From Nitrospira sp. UBA5699 (GTDB lineage Bacteria; Nitrospirota; Nitrospiria; Nitrospirales; Nitrospiraceae), in the NCBI GenBank assembly GCA_002420105.1, contig DIHJ01000085.1, positions 23,951 through 51,568 of the forward strand: DNA of 27,618 nt. Reading direction: 5' to 3'. Of this stretch, positions 1 through 5,679 are shown piece by piece. The position numbers and the translations under genes were made by a program. The notes beneath the pieces are model-generated. The model had not been told where the DNA came from. It saw only the letters and a program-made list of their open reading frames with translations, and ran no database searches. The stretch's first letter is position 1. Every line of letters starts with the position of its first letter.

Positions 1-4
1 CAAC

Positions 5-385
5 ATGATTCGCACAGACAGCCAACCCGCCAAATTCCAGGCACAGTTCACAAACGGCGTACAGGTCTCGGTGTCCGACACCACACCTGACAAAGGAGGA
101 GGAAATCTTGGCTTCCGCCCGCACGAGCTTCTTGAGGCCGCCCTGGCCAGTTGCATGAACATGAGTCTACGCATGTACGCCGAGAAACAGAGCATTCCGC
201 TTTCGGGCGTATCCGTCGCTGTTTCCCTCAATCGAAACAACCCAGATGGGCCGTTGTTCGAGTACAGCGTAGAGTTTCGGGGCCTGCTGTCGGAATCCCA
301 CAAGGGCCAACTCCTCTCGGCCCTGGAGAATTGTCCTGTTCGCAAGACGCTGTCGAAGCCGCTGCACTTCAGGCTTCTCGACTGA
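5..385 (+). CDS. OsmC/Ohr family protein
   Basis: This 126-residue protein belongs to the OsmC/Ohr family of thiol-dependent peroxidases, cytoplasmic enzymes that reduce organic hydroperoxides. The two reactive cysteines of the family are in place: C50, in the segment ALASCMNMSL after a conserved E-A-A helix, and C110 in the ENCPVRKTL segment. The protein starts four bases into the window, so no upstream region or ribosome binding site can be judged and a longer N-terminus cannot be excluded. It lies left of an integron cassette array. A GTTAGCC heptamer follows at 453-459, so the gene may itself be the last part of an upstream cassette, but no full attC fold is seen after it. The family call is firm; substrate is unknown. 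Confidence 0.85.
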   Translation: MIRTDSQPAKFQAQFTNGVQVSVSDTTPDKGGGNLGFRPHELLEAALASCMNMSLRMYAEKQSIPLSGVSVAVSLNRNNPDGPLFEYSVEFRGLLSESHKGQLLSALENCPVRKTLSKPLHFRLLD

Positions 386-452
386 TGATGAGGCCTGGCA
401 TTGCGGTCGAAGGGAACACGCGAAAAAGTGCCACGTGCGTCGGCCCTTAAAC

Positions 453-459
453 GTTAGCC
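453..459 (+). other. attC right-end half-site (GTTAGCC)
   Basis: GTTAGCC is the same heptamer that ends the complete attC site at 1626-1684. It is preceded by CGGCCC, resembling the right arms of the complete sites. No matching GCCTAAC or GGCTAAC left arm is found within 90 bases upstream, so this is a degenerate site or only the left boundary of the toxin-antitoxin cassette that follows. Confidence 0.4.
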
Positions 460-478
460 ATGCGTAGCCAGCTTTATG

Positions 479-484
479 TATACT
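479..484 (+). promoter_or_regulatory. possible -10 element for the MazF module
   Basis: TATACT matches five of six bases of the -10 consensus and lies 21 bases before the antitoxin start, with a strong Shine-Dalgarno (GGGGAGGG) in between. No good -35 is seen. Toxin-antitoxin cassettes usually carry their own promoter inside the cassette, which fits this position just inside the cassette boundary. Confidence 0.35.
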
Positions 485-505
485 TTCAGAGGGGAGGGAT
501 AAACG

Positions 506-727
506 ATGATCCGAACGGTCGAAGCCGTGATCGATGAGCACGGTAATGTGCGACTGCTAGAGCCCGTCCATCTTCCTACAGCCCGGCGAGCACTGGTCAT
601 GATCTTGGAGGAACGTCCGGTGGCCGGGGTTCCAGAAAGTGCGCTGCTCAGTGAAGCGGCGCTAGCCGAGGACTGGAACCGGCCGGAAGAGGACGAAGCA
701 TGGTCACACTTACAGCAGGTGCGGTAG
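506..727 (+). CDS. antitoxin-like protein of a MazF module
   Basis: This 73-residue protein begins with a short beta-rich segment (MIRTVEAVIDEHGNVRLLEP) followed by an acidic C-terminal half ending in EEDEAWSHLQQVR. That layout, a small DNA-binding or dimerising head with a flexible acidic toxin-binding tail, is typical of type II antitoxins; the head resembles DUF104/DUF2281-type antitoxins. The start is fixed by a strong GGGGAGGG ribosome site nine bases upstream. The gene overlaps the downstream MazF-type toxin gene by 28 bases, the usual translational coupling of such pairs. It lies within a segment bounded by attC elements, so it is probably a mobile cassette gene. The antitoxin role is inferred mainly from the partner and gene layout. 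Confidence 0.7.
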   Translation: MIRTVEAVIDEHGNVRLLEPVHLPTARRALVMILEERPVAGVPESALLSEAALAEDWNRPEEDEAWSHLQQVR

Positions 728-1074
728 TCCTCGTTCGCTTTCCCTTTTCTGACTTGTCGCAGACCAAACTGCGCCCGGCTGTGGTGCTCGCTGACGCTGG
801 CCGGGGCGACTGGATTCTATGCCAGGTGACAAGCAAGCCTTACGGCGACACCCGGGCAATCAGGTTGGAAGACACCAGCTTCTCCGCTGGGTCGCTGCGA
901 GTCCTGAGTTATGCCCGTCCCAGCAAACTCTTCACCGCCAATCGGGATCTCATCATTTCGGAAGTTGCCACACTGAAATCGCCATTGTTGAAGAGGTCGT
1001 CGATGCTGTGGTGGATCTCCTTCGCACTGGCGGCTCGTCATGATGCGAGTGTGTCCGAGAGAGACTATGCCTAA
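700..1074 (+). CDS. MazF/PemK-family toxin, 3' end frameshifted
   Basis: The first 92 or so residues are a MazF/PemK mRNA-cleaving endoribonuclease: a GAVVLVRFPFSDLSQTK strand with the RPAVVLA motif and a WILCQVTS strand. The last part is not. After the TLK at 973-978 the reading frame gives an unrelated tail ending DYA. The next frame over, from 978 to 1043, reads IAIVEEVVDAVVDLLRTGG and stop, which is the helix expected at the C-terminus of this family. A single lost A in the AAA run at 976-978 explains the change. The repaired protein would be about 115 residues, the normal MazF length. The current stop codon lies inside the attC left arm. Either the toxin is damaged or the base was missed in sequencing. 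Confidence 0.8.
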   Translation: MVTLTAGAVVLVRFPFSDLSQTKLRPAVVLADAGRGDWILCQVTSKPYGDTRAIRLEDTSFSAGSLRVLSYARPSKLFTANRDLIISEVATLKSPLLKRSSMLWWISFALAARHDASVSERDYA

Positions 1075-1130
1075 CAAGGCAATGGAGACCGACGCCAGAA
1101 GATGTCGCGGCTCATCGCCGGGCGTTAGGC
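1069..1130 (+). other. attC: integron attC site 1
   Basis: This 62-base site begins with GCCTAAC (1069-1075) and ends with its exact inverse GTTAGGC (1124-1130). Inside, GGCAATGGAG (1078-1087) pairs with CTCATCGCC (1111-1119), with one mismatch and one extra unpaired G on the left strand. The stem continues through CCG and CG with two further unpaired A bases on the left (1088 and 1092). An imperfect stem with extra unpaired bases on one strand is the structural signature that integron integrases recognise. Cassette joining would occur within GTTAGGC, after its G. Confidence 0.85.
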
Positions 1131-1173
1131 CGAAGACTGGCCAGTCCTGTGGGAATGCGGTATTGTGCGATTG

Positions 1174-1416
1174 ATGGTGCAGTACAAGTTCACCGAATAT
1201 TTTGAAAAGGAAGTGTTGCGGAAACGTCCGTACCTGAAGAAGGAGTGGTGCATCCGGGTTCTTGAGAACCCACTCAGAAGCGAGCCTCAAGAGGGAAATC
1301 GGTACCGGTTCTGGGGCCAGATTGAGGAGCTTGAGGGACGGATCGTGCGGGTGATCACCCTCGAAGATAAGGTCACAATACACAACGCTTTTCCAGACAG
1401 AGGGTTCAAGCCATGA
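1174..1416 (+). CDS. DUF4258-like toxin candidate
   Basis: This 80-residue basic protein has conserved-looking segments FEKEVLRKRPYLKKEWC, a central YRFWGQI and RIVRVITLEDKVTIHNAFPDR, which resemble DUF4258-type proteins. These are often paired with DUF2283 proteins in predicted toxin-antitoxin modules. Its stop overlaps the ATG of the DUF2283 gene (ATGA, 1413-1416), so the two are translated together. The start was set at ATG 1174; GTG 1165 or GTG 1177 are possible and no clear ribosome site decides between them. It is the first gene of a complete cassette bounded by attC sites 1 and 2. The toxin role is inferred from context, not from a visible catalytic motif. Confidence 0.7.
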   Translation: MVQYKFTEYFEKEVLRKRPYLKKEWCIRVLENPLRSEPQEGNRYRFWGQIEELEGRIVRVITLEDKVTIHNAFPDRGFKP

Positions 1417-1631
1417 AGCTCAATTATTATCCCGATACCGATTCGCTGTACATCGATCTTTCCGAGCGGCCGAGCGTCGAAAGCCGAGAGATCGCTGAAG
1501 GTGTCGTTCTCGATTACGATGCCGCCGGACATCTTGTCGGGATCGACATCGACAATGCCAGCCAAAAGGTCGAGCTGAAACAACTCACACTCAGCAAGCT
1601 ACCGCTGATTGTGCAGACCATCTCCGCCTAA
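1413..1631 (+). CDS. DUF2283 family protein, antitoxin candidate
   Basis: This 72-residue protein matches the DUF2283 pattern: an opening MKLNYYPDTDSLYIDLSER, then SREIAEGVVLDYDAAGHLVGIDIDNAS and a short hydrophobic tail. The family is small, acidic and beta-rich, and commonly sits beside DUF4258 or BrnT-like genes. Here it overlaps the DUF4258-like gene by four bases, with the antitoxin candidate second. The stop codon TAA forms part of the GCCTAAC left arm of attC site 2, a common economy in integron cassettes. Family assignment is good; antitoxin function is inferred. Confidence 0.75.
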   Translation: MKLNYYPDTDSLYIDLSERPSVESREIAEGVVLDYDAAGHLVGIDIDNASQKVELKQLTLSKLPLIVQTISA

Positions 1632-1684
1632 CTCGACGCTTCAGACCGATCGCATAATGGCGACGGCTGAGCTTCGCGTTAGCC
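1626..1684 (+). other. attC: integron attC site 2
   Basis: This site is 59 bases long, from GCCTAAC (1626-1632) to GTTAGCC (1678-1684), whose arms pair at six of seven positions. The inner stem is strong: CGACGCTTCAG (1634-1644) with CTGAGCTTCG (1667-1676), one mismatch and one extra T, then CCG-A-TCGC (1646-1653) with GCGACGG (1660-1666). Unpaired A bases at 1645 and 1649 stand at the same places as in site 1, and both sites share AGACCGA on the left strand. This is a textbook attC fold. Confidence 0.88.
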
Positions 1685-1705
1685 GGACGAATCAGTACGA
1701 AGTCG

Positions 1706-2488
1706 GTGAGCGTTGCGAATCAAGACCATCTGGCCGCCTGGTCCAAAGCGATGGTTAAGAAGCGACAAGCAGATATGGTGGCAAGCGCGACGTCAGGTGG
1801 GCGTCGAAAGCTCTTACCGTTTACGAACGAGTTTTGGGCCTGGTTAGAGCGACAGCCGAACAGCAAGAAGAACTTCCTCCTGGCTGTCTTGACCGCTTGT
1901 GCTCTAGGACTCCCGAGCGCCGTGGAATCGATCTGGGACTACGTTATGGCGCCTCTGCCCCGCGTCACGCTGCCTTGCCAGACTGCCGCCTTTCCGTTGC
2001 GGACAGGGCAGGGTGACAAGACGGTCTACGGGTTCGAGTTATCACCGAGTCGGGGCAGTCGGTTACAAATGTCGGTCGCTCGTTCTGTTCCGGATGGCAG
2101 GTTAAGCCTTTGGCCAACAGACACAGAGGTTCTCGATTCCAAGACAGGCGCAGTTCGGTCAGGCGGCGGGTTCCTCTGTTTCTTGACGAATCACTCCGAA
2201 AGGCCACTCACGTCCATCAGGCTCGCACTGCGTGTCACTTATCGCAAACCCGGCGCACCGTCCCGTGAGCCGATTCAATTGACGTTGCCTGATCCAATCG
2301 AGGCTTTCCAGTCATTCGCGTCTTATCTTGCCGACGACACAGGATGGGATCCGGAAGTTGTGCTGCCCGACCAGATCTCGGCGAAAATCGGTGACAGCCA
2401 ACGAGTTGTAGAGATTCCGGTCCAGTATTCTGCCCCCCCCCCCAACCTATGGGTCTCCGCGCTTTCGAACCGATTAGAATCCGTGTGA
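1706..2488 (+). CDS. unrecognised cassette-encoded membrane protein
   Basis: I do not recognise this 260-residue protein. Residues 1-53 are polar and basic, with an aromatic patch FTNEFWAWLE. One hydrophobic segment follows (about residues 55-75, FLLAVLTACALGL). The rest is a predicted extracytoplasmic or cytosolic beta-rich domain of about 180 residues with the sequence GFLCFLTNHSERPLTSIRLALRV split across two strands. It starts at GTG 1706, 22 bases after attC site 2, and is followed by a degenerate attC right end at 2512-2538, so it looks like a single-gene cassette. A run of eleven C at 2433-2443 encodes a Pro-Pro-Pro near the C-terminus and could be a slippage site. The open frame is supported; function unknown. 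Confidence 0.6.
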   Translation: MSVANQDHLAAWSKAMVKKRQADMVASATSGGRRKLLPFTNEFWAWLERQPNSKKNFLLAVLTACALGLPSAVESIWDYVMAPLPRVTLPCQTAAFPLRTGQGDKTVYGFELSPSRGSRLQMSVARSVPDGRLSLWPTDTEVLDSKTGAVRSGGGFLCFLTNHSERPLTSIRLALRVTYRKPGAPSREPIQLTLPDPIEAFQSFASYLADDTGWDPEVVLPDQISAKIGDSQRVVEIPVQYSAPPPNLWVSALSNRLESV

Positions 2489-2511
2489 TCTCTCAGTAGG
2501 CTTCAGGTCGG

Positions 2512-2538
2512 GCGCGCGGCTCATTTGGAGGGTTAGCT
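2512..2538 (+). other. degenerate attC right half
   Basis: CGCGGCTCAT followed by GTTAGCT repeats the right arm of attC site 1 (CGCGGCTCAT then GTTAGGC) at nearly the same spacing. No GCCTAAC-like left arm or pairing left strand exists between the preceding stop codon and this point. It is read as a truncated or eroded attC. Confidence 0.45.
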
Positions 2539-2598
2539 CAAAGGTGGCAGGGCTGGCACAAGGTTGAGGGTTCAGGTATTATTCGAATTAGGTAAGCC

Positions 2599-2832
2599 AT
2601 GGGACGTACATCAATTCCTGAGCCTCCGGGGTTTAGCAAGCTCTCGAAGGCAGAGCAGATTCGCTATTTGCAGGCGCTTTGGGACCGCGTTGCTGAGAGT
2701 CCAGGCGAGCTTCCAGCGCCCGAGAGCCACATCAGGTTGGCCGAACAACGGCTCGCCGACTACCGCCGTGACTCCACAAGAGCTCGGTCGGCACACGATG
2801 TTCTTACACGCCTCGGCAAGAAGAGCCGGTGA
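2599..2832 (+). CDS. addiction-module component, TIGR02574-like antitoxin
   Basis: This 77-residue protein has the LSKAEQIRYLQALWDRVAES core and the later ESHIRLAEQRLADYRRD segment that mark the putative addiction module component family (TIGR02574), antitoxins of ParE/RelE-type toxins. It is mostly helical and charged. The stop codon overlaps the GTG start of the toxin gene (GTGA, 2829-2832), so the pair is translated as a unit. It lies just right of the degenerate attC half at 2512-2538. A TATTAT hexamer at 2577-2582 could be part of a promoter, but no -35 was found. The call rests on family resemblance and partner. Confidence 0.8.
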   Translation: MGRTSIPEPPGFSKLSKAEQIRYLQALWDRVAESPGELPAPESHIRLAEQRLADYRRDSTRARSAHDVLTRLGKKSR

Positions 2833-3131
2833 CCGAGTACCGCCTGGTTTCGGAGCCTCACGCCGATCTTGATATCGAGGCGACCTCCCACTGGTACGAA
2901 AACGAACAGTCAGGATTGGGGCTGGATTTCCTCGACGAGCTGCGCGTCACCTATGACCGGATCGTCAAGGGACCGCTGAAGTACCAGGAACACAGGTCTA
3001 GTATCCGCCGAGCGCTGGTCAGGCGTTTTCCGTACGCCGTCTACTTTGCCGTCGAAGGTGACGTCATCGTCGTGCTTGCCGTGCTTCACGCAAGCCGAGA
3101 TCCAGTCGAGTGGCAGCGACGCAAAGAATGA
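2829..3131 (+). CDS. ParE/RelE superfamily toxin
   Basis: This 100-residue protein shows the ParE/RelE fold signature: an N-terminal strand followed by the helix DLDIEATSHWYENEQSGLG, the central FLDELRVTYDRI helix, a basic strand SSIRRALVRRFPYAVYF and a closing strand DVIVVLAVLHASRDP with the HASRDP ending typical of this toxin family. These toxins block either ribosome-bound mRNA or DNA gyrase; which applies here cannot be told. It starts at GTG inside the antitoxin stop. No complete attC follows; the next 260 bases are noncoding. Full-length and without visible damage. Confidence 0.85.
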   Translation: MTEYRLVSEPHADLDIEATSHWYENEQSGLGLDFLDELRVTYDRIVKGPLKYQEHRSSIRRALVRRFPYAVYFAVEGDVIVVLAVLHASRDPVEWQRRKE

Positions 3132-3180
3132 CCTCGTGCTCCGACAGATGCACAACAAGCCGTGCGCAGCTCAAGAGGAT

Positions 3181-3197
3181 ACGGTTCCAGGAACCGT
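3181..3197. repeat. 17-base palindrome in a noncoding stretch
   Basis: ACGGTTCC and GGAACCGT form perfect 8-base arms around a single A. It lies in the 262-base gap between two toxin-antitoxin modules, about 200 bases before the DUF433 gene and 50 after the ParE stop. It could be an operator for a dimeric antitoxin. A terminator is unlikely because no T run follows. The rest of the gap shows nothing else recognisable. Confidence 0.4.
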
Positions 3198-3393
3198 TGG
3201 TCGCTCCCGATCACACTTGTTGCCAACTACATTCTGCATGCCGGCCTGCTGCCGTGCGACCTTGCCGGAGAAACGTGGACCTCGCCGAGGCTTGGCCGGC
3301 TCAGTGGTAGACAAGGTGAGGGGCAGCTTCCCTTCTAGACTTATCGAGCGCGTGCCAGTAGACTTGCGTTGGGGGATCCTCCCGGAGGTGCCT

Positions 3394-3612
3394 ATGGAAG
3401 CTCAATATCTCAGCCGCGATCCGGACATCATGAGCGGCGCCCTGTGTTTCAAGGGAACACGCGTACCGGTTCAGACGCTGTTTGATTATCTGGAAGGAAG
3501 CTCCTCTCTTGAGGATTTCCTTGAGAACTTTCCCTCGGTTTCTCGTGAGGCGGCTGTCGCAGTGCTCGAAGTGGCGAAGGAGCGTCTCTTCGCTGATGCA
3601 CCTGCTGCATGA
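3394..3612 (+). CDS. DUF433 family antitoxin
   Basis: This 72-residue protein has the DUF433 core: YLSRDPDIMSGALCFKGTRV, where the G-T-R-V/I-P motif is diagnostic, then LFDYLEGSSSLEDFLENFPSVSREA and a C-terminal helix. DUF433 is a small winged-helix antitoxin family commonly paired with DUF5615 PIN-like toxins, as here. The start at ATG 3394 is set by GGAGG seven bases upstream; a longer open frame upstream has no such support. It overlaps the toxin gene by 17 bases. No attC site flanks this module. Confidence 0.85.
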   Translation: MEAQYLSRDPDIMSGALCFKGTRVPVQTLFDYLEGSSSLEDFLENFPSVSREAAVAVLEVAKERLFADAPAA

Positions 3613-3916
3613 CGAATCCGTGCCTCGTCGACTTCGACAGGCACTGCCCGCACACATCGTAAAAACCGCCGTTGGAATGGGTTGGAGCGGGGTGAAGAAC
3701 GGCGCGCTGTTGGCGCTGACTGCCGAAGAGTTCGATGCATTCATCACGGTTGATCGGAACCTTCCTTGCCAACAGAATGTCGCGGCTCTTCCCATAGCCA
3801 TTGTGATACTGGCGGCGCACTCCAATGAGCTTCAGGCTCTCCTTCCCCTTGTGCCACGGTTGGAGGAAGCGCTTGCCATGCTGCAGCCAAGATCGCTTGT
3901 GCTGCTTGGAGCATGA
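3596..3916 (+). CDS. DUF5615 PIN-like toxin
   Basis: This 106-residue protein carries the DUF5615 PIN-like layout: an N-terminal LLHDESVPRRLRQALP with the first acidic pair, the middle GMGWSGVKNGALLALTAEEFDAFITVDRNLPCQQN split over two conserved blocks, and a C-terminal IAIVILAAHSNELQAL block. The acidic residues (DE near residue 6-7, EEFD and the D of TVDRN) are those expected to bind metal in PIN-type ribonucleases. The start is ATG 3596, inside the end of the DUF433 gene; the frame is open further upstream, but the family begins here. Full-length, no damage seen. Confidence 0.85.
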   Translation: MHLLHDESVPRRLRQALPAHIVKTAVGMGWSGVKNGALLALTAEEFDAFITVDRNLPCQQNVAALPIAIVILAAHSNELQALLPLVPRLEEALAMLQPRSLVLLGA

Positions 3917-3965
3917 TCGGGGGAGGGGAGTAGCGAGGGATTTTGCCATAACAGCATTGGAGGAG

Positions 3966-4409
3966 ATGCCGGTGACGCAGCAAACCTATCCCCGCAGTCC
4001 CAAAGCCCTGCTCGGCGGTATCGCCCATCTCGGCCGGTTCATCGACAAGATCCGCCTGCGGAATGCGGGCCGGATTCAGGACTACAACTACATCACGGTC
4101 GGCTTCGACAAGTATCTGGTCGATTTTCTGGGCATCGATCCGAAGGCCTTCGAGCAGCGGGTGCTGGCCGGCGGGACCGACGAGGAGTTGCTCGGCTGGG
4201 TGATGGCGCACGGCAAGCCCGTCACACCGGAGGAAATCGCGCAGTGGAGCCGGAATCTGCTTGTCTCCGGCCCTAAAGATGATGCAGCCCGTCAACGGTT
4301 TCAGGGCCGCCTGCAAGACATTGCCGCAAAGCGTGCGGTGCCGGTCGGGTCCCTTCCTCCCGTCTCCACCTGGGCGGACGTGATCGAGTTGGATGAAGGA
4401 CGTCTGTAG
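3966..4409 (+). CDS. DUF5069 domain protein
   Basis: This protein of about 147 residues matches DUF5069: YPRSPKALLGGIAHLGRFIDKIR near the N-terminus, then GRIQDYNYI, FDKYLVDFLGID and a C-terminal acidic tail. The function of the family is not known to me. Two starts are possible: ATG 3966, very close to the GGAGG at 3959-3963, and GTG 3972, which has better ribosome-site spacing and gives 145 residues. The PII-like gene follows within ten bases with its own AGGAGG that overlaps this stop region, so the two form an operon. It opens the GC-rich core region after the toxin-antitoxin island. Confidence 0.8.
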   Translation: MPVTQQTYPRSPKALLGGIAHLGRFIDKIRLRNAGRIQDYNYITVGFDKYLVDFLGIDPKAFEQRVLAGGTDEELLGWVMAHGKPVTPEEIAQWSRNLLVSGPKDDAARQRFQGRLQDIAAKRAVPVGSLPPVSTWADVIELDEGRL

Positions 4410-4418
4410 GAGGTGCCC

Positions 4419-4724
4419 GTGCAGATGCTGATGCTGGCGTTCCGCTCGTCGCTGAAAGAACGGGTGCACGAGCTGCTTCATCAGTGCGGCGTGAACGCCT
4501 TCACGGAAATGAACGATACGGTCGGCTACGGCGAGACCGGGCCCGCCGAAGGATTGGCCTATTATCCCGGCACCAACGCGGTGATTCTCGTTTCGCTCGA
4601 TGACGACCGCGCGGCGCGGGTCACGAAGGCGGTCACAGCCTGGTGCGAAGAGACGGACAATCATCCCGGTTGGCAGAAACCGTCCATCCGCCTGTTCAGC
4701 TGGCCCTGCACGCAAATCGTGTGA
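4419..4724 (+). CDS. PII-like (PG0541-type) small protein
   Basis: This protein of about 101 residues resembles the PII-like, PG0541-type transporter-associated family: a short N-terminal strand MLMLAFRSSLKERVHELLHQCG, then NAFTEMNDTVGYGETGP, a Y-Y-P-G-T-N-A-V-I strand and a final RLFSWPCTQIV strand, i.e. the beta-alpha-beta repeat fold of PII sensors. The start is uncertain: GTG 4413, GTG 4419 and ATG 4425 all share the AGGAGG at 4408-4413, and 4419 has workable spacing. Relatives usually lie beside a transporter gene, but none is seen here; the neighbours are DUF5069 and DUF72 genes. The ligand is unknown. Confidence 0.65.
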   Translation: MQMLMLAFRSSLKERVHELLHQCGVNAFTEMNDTVGYGETGPAEGLAYYPGTNAVILVSLDDDRAARVTKAVTAWCEETDNHPGWQKPSIRLFSWPCTQIV

Positions 4725-4760
4725 ATCGCTCTGCCAGTCTCCACCCGCGATTGTGAGAGC

Positions 4761-5552
4761 ATGTCGCGCTTCTGGATCGGGACATCAGGGTGGACCTATC
4801 CGAGTTGGAAGGGTTCGTTCTATCCGGAAGACCTGCCGGGACGCCGCTTCCTCGAATTCTATTCGCGCCGGTTCGGGAGCACCGAGGTCAACTACTCCTT
4901 CTATCACCTGCCGAGGCCGGACACCTACCGGAAGTGGGCGGAACAGGTTCCCGAGCCGTTTGTCTTTGCGCTCAAGGCCAGCCGGTTCATCACGCACGTC
5001 AAGCGCCTCGTCGATGTGGAGGACGACTGGGCCGCGTTCGTCGGGAATGCCCGGGCGCTGGGCTCACACTTCGGACCGGTGCTGCTGCAATTCCCTCCGT
5101 CGTTTCGCTGTACCCGCCGAACGCTCGCCGCGTTTCTCGCTCGTGCGCAACGTCCCGCCGCCAAGTCTCGTCCGATTCGGCTGGCGTTCGAATTCCGCCA
5201 CGTCTCCTGGTTTACGGAGGAGGTCTATGGGCTCCTTCGCCGGCACGGCGCGGCGCTCTGCATCGCGGATTCGCCGCGCTATCCTCGCCGGGATGAAGTG
5301 ACCGCCGATTTCGTGTACCTCCGTTTTCACGGCCGCACCGAGTTGTTCGCGTCGAAATATACGGACGGGGAGTTGGCCGAGGAAGCCGAACGGATCAGGC
5401 GGTATCTTTGCGGCGGGCTCGACGTGTATGCCTATTTCAACAACGACGCGCTCGGTCACGCGGTGACGAATGCCCGCACGCTCGAGCGGCTCGTTCGACG
5501 GGAAGTCGTGCCCCTGGCCGATCCGGCCGGATCCGACGCGCGGCGATTGTAG
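4761..5552 (+). CDS. DUF72 family protein
   Basis: This 263-residue protein is a DUF72 (YecE-like) member with a TIM-barrel-type fold. It shows the family's opening IGTSGWTYPSWKGSFYP, the YSRRFGSTEVNYSFYHLP segment, FALKASRFITHVKRL, the GPVLLQFPPSF strand, AFEFRHVSWF and a late VYLRFHGR followed by VYAYFNND. Length and motif order are normal, so the gene appears intact. Biochemical function of the family is not established to my knowledge. It starts 36 bases after the PII-like gene and may share its transcript. Confidence 0.88.
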   Translation: MSRFWIGTSGWTYPSWKGSFYPEDLPGRRFLEFYSRRFGSTEVNYSFYHLPRPDTYRKWAEQVPEPFVFALKASRFITHVKRLVDVEDDWAAFVGNARALGSHFGPVLLQFPPSFRCTRRTLAAFLARAQRPAAKSRPIRLAFEFRHVSWFTEEVYGLLRRHGAALCIADSPRYPRRDEVTADFVYLRFHGRTELFASKYTDGELAEEAERIRRYLCGGLDVYAYFNNDALGHAVTNARTLERLVRREVVPLADPAGSDARRL

Positions 5553-5605
5553 GACGATTACGCACAGGGAGTTTTGCTTAAGGAAGAGGAAATGTCATCA
5601 TTTCG

Positions 5606-5634
5606 TTGGCCGCTCTCCGGCCCCGCACTATACT
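5606..5634 (+). promoter_or_regulatory. sigma-70 type promoter
   Basis: TTGGCC (4 of 6 to the -35 consensus) is followed after exactly 17 bases by TATACT (5 of 6 to the -10 consensus). Transcription would start near 5641, about 40 bases before the response-regulator gene, with its ribosome site in between. Confidence 0.5.
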
Positions 5635-5679
5635 CACCACATAATCGCGCGTGCCGTCTTCGGAAGAAGGATGACCGCG

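Noticed and set aside
3046..3393. Open frame upstream of the DUF433 start
   Set aside because: It lacks a family match, crosses the palindrome and the end of the ParE gene, and the DUF433 gene has its own ribosome site at 3384-3388.
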